Origin: Datura wrightii
Lineage: Eukaryota > Streptophyta > Magnoliopsida > Solanales > Solanaceae
DNA: 64,000 nucleotides
Direction: 5' to 3'
Assembly (NCBI GenBank): GCA_035772735.1
Contig: JASDFA010000006.1
Location: 63,318,001-63,382,000 of the forward strand
Shown: positions 56,288 through 64,000 of the stretch, one piece after another
How positions within the stretch are numbered: the stretch's first letter is position 1
Layout: every line of letters begins with the position of its first letter
The notes under the pieces: generated by a model
What the model saw: only the letters and a program-made list of their open reading frames with translations
Told to the model about the DNA's origin: nothing
Database searches by the model: none
Translations under genes and position numbers: made by a program

Positions 56288-58548
56288 TGTCACACCCCGC
56301 CTTGGGGGGTATGACTAGCACCTGGTGCCCTACTAGGACCTGAACTGCTGGACTGCTAAGCCTGGGCACATCTGGTGCCTGGCTGACTCTAACTCACATT
56401 TCTGGAAACAAAGGGCTATATAACGGCTGTAAACACAGCCCCCGGCCCATTGGCCTATAGCCTCCTGTACCTGTACTAACAGCTGACCAGAAACATGTCA
56501 ATATAGGGAAACCTATGCGGGCCGACAAGGCCACCATGCTGTCTAGTTATCTATAACTTAACCATGAAGTATTGGATAGCTATGTGACCGGCAAGGTCAC
56601 CACTACTGTCGAACTATGGCCCCACACGGCCAACATAAAGGAAACACAAGTTCTAACAGCTATACAACTGCACGGCCTCACACGACCGGCTCATCTGACC
56701 ATAGGGAAATATATACAAACTGCTCGGGAAATATATACAAACCTCTAAGAATAACAACAGAAATGATCGGGATAGGGCCCCGACCTACCCGTACTATACA
56801 ACAAAAGAAAATAAAATACACCTCTGGAATTCAGTCTCCGGATTACAGGAGCTGAATACTCGATCGCTGACAGAAATCACGTGGTATCGCCTGCTCGTCC
56901 ATGAGTACCTGCAGGCAAGTAATGCAGCGCCCCACCGGGCGTCAGTACCGCTGGTACTAAGTATGTAAAGCAATAACTGAAATAAATATCTGAAAACAAT
57001 AATATAACTGATGAAACTAAAGTAGAGAGAAATAGATTAACTGTCTAATAATGTAAGTCATACCTTCTCTCAATTATACTAGAAGGAGTAGGAGTCATAC
57101 CTGGAGACGTATCATTCTACTGCTGATCTACTCGTATCTAACATAACATGGCATAACATAAAATAACATAACATAGCACACACAAGCCTTACCCAGCCCC
57201 CATAAGCCGGGAGGTACAACCAGCACAGAATCTATACCCCTACCCCGGTCATCCCATCTCCTATAAACCCTGTAAGCATCCTGCCCGTCTCTTGGGTATG
57301 CTCTTGGGCTCGCTGAGCCCCTGGCTATAACTGCATCTGAGTCCGGAGGACTCCTGAATCAACACCCGGGCATATCCTCTCGACAGGGGTGTGTAAGGGC
57401 CGATCAAGGCACAAATATGGGGAAAACTGGCATCCCATCTTCGTCCCCTGTGGGATGGCATGCCACTCCGTAGAGCGACGTATCCTCATCCTCTGGCGGA
57501 CGAGTCAATACAGCTATCAACCCTGGGCGGTCATGGATGCTAGTTAGTCCAACCCCAAACCATACAACAGTCTCAACTAGTAATACTATCTGCATGTCCC
57601 ACATACTGAAGCTAATAGTGGTAAAGTATTTGTATATACTATATGTTGAGCTAGCGATAGTAATATGTACGTACTTAATGCATGCTGAGGCTAGTAATAG
57701 TATATATGTACAAATATAGTCTTCTGCCAGACTGTACTGGGGCTAATGCTGAACAAGATATAGTCTTTCGGCTGAAACTATGTTGTATACTGAGTTTCTA
57801 TAGTAACATGATTTACTAGTCCTAATATGCTTTCTAACTTCACTTTAACTTATCGTTCTATTTCTGAGATGTCTTACAGATATTACATTGCTTTACTGGG
57901 TTTCAACTGAATACAATGATATCCTAACATTCTGTGTCACATCACATACTGAGCATGCTGTGCAGTTCCTAACACTTATATTAGAATCTATATCATGCTA
58001 GCAGGTCTCGCGCTGATCATAACATGATGTTTCTAATATCGTACCATCATTCGTAGTAAACATCATACATGGCTTCTGAACATTCTACTGGCCTTTAAAT
58101 GACTGTACTGTACCGCGATTACTTAACTTGCCGAGGAAACTAGCTTTATATACCTTATCCTCGAACTATCTGGCTGTCGGACGAGGCTCGGCCAGTACTT
58201 CAACTATTTTCTCCCAACTGCATTCATAAATATATCAATCAATACTAAATACAACTTTATTGTAAAGAGCAACGTCACTTTCGATATAGTTTATACACTA
58301 AACTTAGGCTTATCGAAAGACGGTAGAAAACTCGCTATTTTTCAACGTTCTAGAAGGCAGAAATATTCACTTCACAGCTAGGAACACATAGACACTAATT
58401 TAGAGCAATTCCACTTACCGTAGATCGGTAGCTCGATGATTCGTCGGCCATATTTCACGAAACTAAATCTGTAGGAATGCTCTCTGCTGCTAAATACCTC
58501 GGTATCTGAGGTTAATTTGAGTTTGGACAATGTTTAGTAGCGTAATCC
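56288..58548 (-). repeat. TkC 3' LTR, lacking its U3 start
   Basis: TGTCACACC at 56288, collinear with TkA LTRs up to GCGTAATC. It then jumps straight to internal sequence (CACTGGATAA, the counterpart of about 7903 in TkA). About 330 bp of LTR, including TATA box and inverted repeat, and about 165 bp of internal sequence, including PPT and hairpin, are missing. Confidence 0.88.
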
Positions 58549-58639
58549 ACTGGATAACTAAGTATCAATCCTTCTCATTCACACACATACAACTATAAGG
58601 TACTGCATAAGTAATAATACGGACATACCTGTCGCCTGA

Positions 58640-58810
58640 CTAGGCCTGAAATAGGTGAGGGTATTTGGCTTTCATATCTTCTTCAGCTTCCCACGTCATT
58701 TCCTCACGGTTCCTGTTACGCCACAATACATTGACAGACGCAACATCTTTAATCCTCAATCTGCGAATCTGTCTGTCTAAGATAGCTACGGGAACCTCTT
58801 CATATGCTAA
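58640..58810 (-). pseudogene. TkC chromodomain-like C-terminus behind a nonsense codon
   Basis: In frame with pol after a TAG at 58811-58813. 56 further codons to a stop at 58640-58642. Contains EVPVAILDRQIRRLR, VLWRNRNREEMTWEAEEDM and YPHLF, the usual chromodomain-type tail of Tekay/Del integrases, thought to guide insertion into heterochromatin. Confidence 0.8.
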
Positions 58811-61624
58811 CTATTCTGTGACCTGGACATCCTGAACTGGAACTACTGTAGAAGGGTCCCCTACGAACTTTCTCAACATAGAGACATGGAATACTGGGTG
58901 AACAGATGCTAACTCTGGAGGCAAGTTCAATTCGTATGCAACTCGGCCTATTCTTCGCCGAATCTGATATGGCCCAATAAATCTCAGGCTAAGCTTGCCT
59001 TTCTTGCCAAATCTCATTACCCCTTTCATCGGAGACACTTTCAGATATACCCAGTCATTTACCGCATATTCTAGATTTCTGCGCCGCATATCTGCATAAG
59101 ACTTCTGGCGGCTCTGAGCAGTCAGTAAATGTTCTCGGATAAGCTTTATCTTTTCCTCTGACTGCCGAACAATGTTTGGGCCAACCAATGCTGATTCTCC
59201 TATTTCAAACCAACCAATCGGTGACCTGCATTTTCGCCCGTATAATGCCTCGAAAGGCGCCATCTGGATGGCTGAATGATAGCTATTATTATAAGCAAAT
59301 TCAATTAACGAAAGATGCTCATCCCAGCTACCCCCAAAATCTAGCACACACGCTCGTAGCATATCTTCGAGCGTTTGAATTGTACGTTCAGCCTGCCCAT
59401 CTGTCTGAGGATGGAATGCTATGCTCAAGTTAATCTGCATTCCTAAACCTTTCTGAAACGACTGCCAGGATCTAGCTGTGAACTGTGCTCCCCTATCTGA
59501 AATAATGGATACTGGCACTCCATGCAATCTAACTATTTCTCTGATATATAATTCGGCATAATCCTCAGCTGAGAAGGTAGCCTTCACTGGCAGGAAATGA
59601 GCTACTTTTGTCAGCCTGTCAACTATTATCCAAATGGAATCATTTCTGCATCTGGTACGGGGTAACCCTGTTACAAAATCCATGTTTATCGTCTCCCATT
59701 TCCACGTAGGCACCGTTATATCTTGCTTCAAACTGCCCGGCTTCTGGTGCTCTACTTTCACCTGCTGACAGTTAGAACATCTAGATACAAATTCAGCGAT
59801 CTCAGCTTTCATACCTGGCCACCAGTAGATGTCTCTAATGTCGTGGTACATCTTCGTCGCTCCTGGATGAAGGGAATAGCGAGCGTAATGTACCTCATGC
59901 ATGATCCGCCCGCGAAGCCCTGAAACATTCGGGACACAGAGGCGGCCCTTACAGCGTAGCATATCATCCTCACTCATTTGGAAATCTAACTCCTTACCTT
60001 CCTGAATTCTATCTCTGAGCTGAACGAAATCAGGGTCCTCGTACTGTCGTTCTTTTACCTCTGTAACTAATGATGACACAGCAGAATTCTGAATTACTGC
60101 TCTATTATTTTCTGTTTCCATTACTCGAACGGCTAAACCAGCTAGCTGATGAATTTCTTTGGCTAACTTTCGTTTCTCAGGTCGCAAATACGCCAAACTC
60201 CCCATTGACTTACGGCTCAGGGCATCTGCTACAACATTAGCTTTTCCCGGGTGATACAGAATATTCACATCATAATCTTTTAACAGCTCCAACCAGCAGC
60301 GTTGCCGTAGATTCAACTCCCTCTGTGTGAAGATGTACTGTAGGCTCTTATGATCTGTGTAAATATCAACATGGACGCCGTAGAGGTAATGCCTCCACAT
60401 CTTTAAGGCGTGGATTACTGCGGCCAATTCCAGGTCGTGGGTAGGGTAATTCTTTTCGTGTTTCCTCAGCTGTCTAGAAGCATATGCAATTACTCTACCA
60501 TGCTGCATCAACGCACAACCTAACCCGACGACTGACGCGTCGCAATAGACTGAATAACCTTCTGTGCCTTCCGGCAATGCTAATATTGGGGCGGAGGTTA
60601 ATTTGTCTTTCAGTTCCTGGAAGCTCTGCTCGCATGCCTCTGTCCATTGAAACTTTGCTGCTTTCTGTGTCAATTTGGTTAGGGGTGCCGCAATGGTTGA
60701 GAACCCTTCAACGAACCTCCTGTAATATCCTGCCAACCCCAGAAAGCTATGAACTTCAGTCGGAGTGGTAGGCCTAGGCCATGACTTAACTGCTTCTATT
60801 TTCTGCTTGTCTACCTGTATACCAGTATCCGACACGATATGCCCTAAAAAGGCCACTGAGCTAAGCCAAAATTCACACTTAGAAAATTTAGCATACAACT
60901 GGCGGTCCCTGAGAATCTGGAGCACTGTCCGCAAATGAGTCCGGTGATCTGCTTCAGAGCGAGAATACACTAGAATGTCATCAATGAATACTATCACGAA
61001 CAAATCCAGGAAAGGTCTGAAAATACTGTTCATCAGGTCCATGAAGACTGCCGGGGCATTCGTTAACCCGAAGGACATGACTAGAAATTCAAAATGTCCA
61101 TATCGGGTCCTGAACGCTGTCTTAGGAATATCTCTCTCACGTACTCGGACCTGGTGATATCCGGACTGCAAGTCAATTTTAGAAAAGTATTTGGCTCCCT
61201 GCAACTGATCGAATAAGTCATCAATTCTGGGGAGCGGGTACTTGTTCTTTACTGTAACTTTGTTTAATTGCCGATAATCTATGCACATTCGGAGCGAGCA
61301 ATCTTTCTTCCTCATAAATAAAACTGGCGCACCCCACGGTGAAGTACTCGGCCTAATGAAACCTTTATCCAATAAATCATTCAACTGCTCTTTTAATTCT
61401 CTGAGTTCTGCAGGAGCCATACGATAGGGATGAATTGATATCGGCTGAGTGCCTAGTAACAAGTCTATAGCAAAGTCTATTTCCCATTCTGGGGGAATAC
61501 CAGGTAACTCATCTGGGAATACATCAGGGAATTCATTTACCACTGGAACAGACTGGAGCATCGGAAATTCTGCTTGGACATCTTGGACTCTGACCAGATG
61601 GTAAATACATCCCTTAGATATCAA
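58811..61624 (-). CDS. TkC pol: RT, RNase H, integrase (937-codon open frame)
   Basis: Open frame with all catalytic signatures. RT: DLLDKGFIRPSTSPWGAPV (84-102), CIDYRQLNKVTVKN, FIDD box at 213-216. RNase H: D362 (YCDAS), E399 (HDLELA), D424 (YTDHKS), D468 (ADALSR). Integrase: finger H579, H586, C616, C619; core D649 (NMDF), D710 (IISDRGAQF), E746 (TDGQAERT); GPY/F module SLRFIGPYQIRRRIG. The first Met is only where the frame reopens after a stop at 61631-61633; the natural protein continues from gag-protease. It ends at a premature TAG (58811-58813) that removes the chromodomain tail. Best preserved pol in the window, but it cannot be made as a full polyprotein without readthrough. Confidence 0.93.
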   Translation of the reverse strand: MISKGCIYHLVRVQDVQAEFPMLQSVPVVNEFPDVFPDELPGIPPEWEIDFAIDLLLGTQPISIHPYRMAPAELRELKEQLNDLLDKGFIRPSTSPWGAPVLFMRKKDCSLRMCIDYRQLNKVTVKNKYPLPRIDDLFDQLQGAKYFSKIDLQSGYHQVRVRERDIPKTAFRTRYGHFEFLVMSFGLTNAPAVFMDLMNSIFRPFLDLFVIVFIDDILVYSRSEADHRTHLRTVLQILRDRQLYAKFSKCEFWLSSVAFLGHIVSDTGIQVDKQKIEAVKSWPRPTTPTEVHSFLGLAGYYRRFVEGFSTIAAPLTKLTQKAAKFQWTEACEQSFQELKDKLTSAPILALPEGTEGYSVYCDASVVGLGCALMQHGRVIAYASRQLRKHEKNYPTHDLELAAVIHALKMWRHYLYGVHVDIYTDHKSLQYIFTQRELNLRQRCWLELLKDYDVNILYHPGKANVVADALSRKSMGSLAYLRPEKRKLAKEIHQLAGLAVRVMETENNRAVIQNSAVSSLVTEVKERQYEDPDFVQLRDRIQEGKELDFQMSEDDMLRCKGRLCVPNVSGLRGRIMHEVHYARYSLHPGATKMYHDIRDIYWWPGMKAEIAEFVSRCSNCQQVKVEHQKPGSLKQDITVPTWKWETINMDFVTGLPRTRCRNDSIWIIVDRLTKVAHFLPVKATFSAEDYAELYIREIVRLHGVPVSIISDRGAQFTARSWQSFQKGLGMQINLSIAFHPQTDGQAERTIQTLEDMLRACVLDFGGSWDEHLSLIEFAYNNSYHSAIQMAPFEALYGRKCRSPIGWFEIGESALVGPNIVRQSEEKIKLIREHLLTAQSRQKSYADMRRRNLEYAVNDWVYLKVSPMKGVMRFGKKGKLSLRFIGPYQIRRRIGRVAYELNLPPELASVHPVFHVSMLRKFVGDPSTVVPVQDVQVTE

Positions 61625-61633
61625 CTTTCTCGC

Positions 61634-62797
61634 CTAAAGGTAGGAAATAAACCTACCTTTTGGCGTAGCGGTGCTGCCCTTCCATTCTCGCACTGCTTCT
61701 CCTGGGAAGTGGAATCGGACCGTCTTAGTCCAACATTCAACGTTGGCAAAACATGGTACTAACCAATCCATACCCATTATGGCATCGAAGTCTATCATTT
61801 CTAACTCGACCAGATCTACTGTGGTCTGACGGTCAGCAACCTCTACTGTACACCCGCGGTAGATTCGATTAGCTGTGATAGAGTCACCGACGGGCGTGGA
61901 TACTAAAAAGGGCTGCTGCAATAATTCTGGTGCAATACTAAACTTTCGTGCCACAAATGGAGTAATGTAGGACAAAGTAGACCCTGGATCAATCAACACA
62001 TAAGCAGGGTGTGAGCAGATAGTTAGCATACCTGTCACAACATCAGGTGACGCTTCTGAATCTTGCCTCCCTGGTAAAGCATATGTGCGGCTTGGACCCG
62101 CACCTGTACTGGAGGCCCCTGATCCGCCCCGACCCCTGCCTGCTGAAACTGAGGGCCTGCGCCCAGTCGACGATGCTGTGGCTCGTGATCCTGCAGATGC
62201 CCTATCCTGTCTATCTCGGTCCTCTCGGCATCTGGCTGGGCAATCTTTCATCAAATGGCCTTCTTGGCCACAATCATAACATGCGGTGGATCCATATCTG
62301 CATGCTCCAGGATGGCGTCGACTGCATATAGGGCAAAGTGGTGGGGTATACCTACTCTGCTCCGCCCTCCTCTGTAATGGTGAATCTGCCATCTGCGAGC
62401 CTCTACCAGTCTCTGACTGCCCCCTGCGGCTGAATCTACCCCCCTGCGACTGTAGCGGAGGCGGGGGCCTGGGCGGCCTGTCTAACAATCGTGGCCTGGA
62501 TCCTCCCCGGGCCTCCCTCTGTAACTCAACTGGCCTGTCCCGGCGACGCTGTTCCTGATTGACCCTTCTGATCTCCCGATGTCGCTGTCTGATGCCTTCA
62601 ATATTCTGGGCAAATGCCTGAGTTCGAGCAATGTCCATGTCCTCTCGTAGTGTGGCCGTAATACAAGTCTCAACATATTCTAGATTCAACCCCATGATAA
62701 AGCGGTGTACTCTGGATGGCATGGTATCAACAAAGGCCGGTGCATATCGAGCCAAAGAATTAAACTGCAAGGAGTATTCCCGAACACTCATGGCCCC
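61634..62797 (-). pseudogene. TkC gag C-terminal half and protease
   Basis: 385-codon open segment from the Met at 62789-62791, behind a TAG at 62798-62800. Capsid C-terminal part (MSVREYSLQFNSLARYAP, FIMGLNLEYV), Arg/Ser-rich linker, zinc knuckle CYDCGQEGHLMKDC (C-x2-C-x4-H-x4-C), then the protease with active site LIDPGSTLSYITP and the conserved IDFDAIMGMDWL. It ends at TAG 61631-61633, in frame with pol, where a Lys-type codon is expected. Confidence 0.9.
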
Positions 62798-62820
62798 CTA
62801 CTCCAGATGCAGGAACTGTT

Positions 62821-63405
62821 CTACCCGAGCCTGTCGAATCTCCCGCGGCAAATAGTGATCCAGAAAAGCTCCTGAAAAGATGGACCAGGTGGGAGGGACC
62901 TTTCCCAGCTTTCATACCATAACACAGCGATGTCCCGTAATTGAAATGATGCCAACTCAACTGATTCTGTAGGCGTGGCATGCATAACCCTGAAGATTCT
63001 CTGCATTTGATCCAGAAAATCCTGAGGGTCCTCTGTCCGGTCCGTACCTGTAAACTGTGGGGGATTCACAGCTAAGAACTCTTGGACCCTCAAACTACCG
63101 GGCCCTCCTGATGACTCCGCAACTGTAGACGGCATTGGCTGACGCTGAGCAGCCATCATCTGTGCTATCATAACTACAGCACTCCTAACCTCCTGGTCGG
63201 AAGGTGTCGGTATAGGGACTACTGAAGGTAGTGTCGCCCCAAGCGGCTCCTGATGTGGTGGAGACTGCTGAGAAGGCTGGGACGATGCCTCTATAGTGCC
63301 CTCTGATCGGGCTATTTGTAAACGAGGGTGAGGCATCCTGCTGGTGCCTTCCCCTGCTGCAATATCTAAGCTCCGGCCTATGATAGGATGCTGCTGGTCT
63401 GACAT
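62821..63405 (-). pseudogene. TkC gag N-terminal half
   Basis: Start Met at 63403-63405 (MSDQQHP), about 200 nt after the PBS. A longer open frame reaches 63549 but runs into the leader. Contains the capsid N-terminal part (VQEFLAVNPPQFTGTDRTED, FLDQMQRIFRVMHATPTE, SFQLRDIAVLWYESWE). An indel at about 62885-62915 moves the capsid reading to another frame, so this piece ends at 62821. Confidence 0.88.
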
Positions 63406-63602
63406 TATCAATAACCAAAGAATATAGTAAGCTTTTAGGGACTCAACCCTATATTGTACCGCTCTACAGCACGACTGAATAAGAATAAAAGACAACCATC
63501 CTATCATGCCTTGTAGCCTCCTACCCATAGTATGTGGTGCACAACACATCCATGGACAGGACTCTACTTAGCACGGCTTGCAGACTCCCTGGGATACGAC
63601 CT

Positions 63603-63614
63603 GCTCTGATACCA
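63603..63614 (-). promoter_or_regulatory. TkC primer-binding site (tRNA-iMet type)
   Basis: Element sense TGGTATCAGAGC, 4 nt from the 5' LTR boundary at 63619. Same spacing as TkA. Confidence 0.88.
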
Positions 63615-63618
63615 AGAT

Positions 63619-64000
63619 TGTCACACCCCTCCTTGGGGGGTATGACTGGCACCTGGTGCCCTACTAGGACCTGAACTGCTGGACTGCTAAGCCTGGGCAC
63701 ATCTGGTGCCTGGCTGGCTCTAACTCACATTTCTGGAAACAAAGGGCTATATAACGGCTGTAAACACAGCCCCCGGCCCATTGGCCTATAGCCTCCTGTA
63801 CCTGTACTAACAGCTGACCAGAAACATGTCAATATAGGGAAACCTATGCGGGCCGACAAGGCCACCATGCTGTCTAGTTATCTATAACTTAACCATGAAG
63901 TACTGGATAGCTACGTGACCGGCAAGGTCACCACTACTGTCGAACTATGGCCCCACACGGCCAACATAAAGGAAACACAAGTTCTAACCAGCTATACAAC
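63619..64000 (-). repeat. TkC 5' LTR, inner part
   Basis: TGTCACACC terminus, then collinear with 56288-56670 with about six differences. The rest lies beyond the window. Confidence 0.92.

Larger units (their letters stand above)
56288..64000 (-). mobile_element. TkC: young Tekay/Del-like element, runs off the window
   Basis: Minus orientation: 5' LTR from 63619 rightward (truncated by the window end), iMet-type PBS, one gag-pol-chromodomain frame, 3' LTR 56288-58548. Over the first about 380 bp the two LTRs differ at about six positions by eye. The 3' LTR start and the PPT are deleted. Inserted in DelX integrase. The left flank is ATATC; the right flank lies outside. Confidence 0.93.

Overview
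This window is plant nuclear heterochromatin made almost entirely of nested, mostly decayed Ty3/gypsy LTR retrotransposons. I found no host gene, tRNA, rRNA or CRISPR array. The lineages (Tekay/Del-like chromoviruses and Athila-like elements), the primer-binding sites that match plant tRNA-iMet and tRNA-Asp, and the 'putative plant transposon protein' ORFs point to a dicot. The protein style resembles asterids such as Solanaceae, but I hold that with low confidence because I ran no search.

Layout. 1-4107 (+): 3' part of an Athila-like element (Ath-1): ORF2 C-terminus, 3' UTR and LTR. 4108-5983: diverged LTR debris. 5988-14517 (-): a decayed Tekay-like element (TkA) with one truncated and one complete LTR. 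14518-18050 (+): stacked fragments, namely the 3' end and polypurine tract (PPT) of a Tekay-like element, an Athila-like LTR and a diverged Tk-like LTR. 18051-45095 (-): an old Athila-like element (Ath-old). It was split first by a Tk LTR (TkB, solo, 20147-22693) and then by a complete 12.8-kb Athila-like element (Ath-2, 23757-44957, TSD GTGTT). Ath-2 is itself split by an 8.4-kb non-autonomous relative (Ath-3, 25689-34083, TSD GTATA). 45096-50150: LTR fragments and a pol remnant. 50151-56287 (+): 5' LTR and gag-pol of a degenerate Tekay-like element, cut inside integrase by a young Tekay-like element on the minus strand (TkC, 56288 to beyond 64000).

How the parts work together. Tekay-type elements carry one gag-protease-RT-RNase H-integrase-chromodomain frame. 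Athila-type elements carry gag-pol plus a separate downstream ORF2. Ath-2 has the full gag-pol set, broken by several lesions. Ath-3 has no pol at all, but it keeps an intact ORF2 and a short zinc-knuckle/coiled-coil ORF in the gag position. It would therefore need enzymes supplied in trans.

Most interesting signals: (1) a 12-18-12 bp inverted repeat (CGTGTCACGGAG / CTCCGTGACACG), found next to the TATA box in both Tekay-like and Athila-like LTRs and again inside Ath-2 and Ath-3 upstream of ORF2; (2) two small hairpins with an invariant loop and compensating stem changes, one after pol (loop AGGCAA) and one just before the PPT (loop AGGA, shared across lineages); (3) evidence that ORF2 has its own promoter and a 5'-UTR intron in three separate elements; (4) the pol-less element Ath-3.
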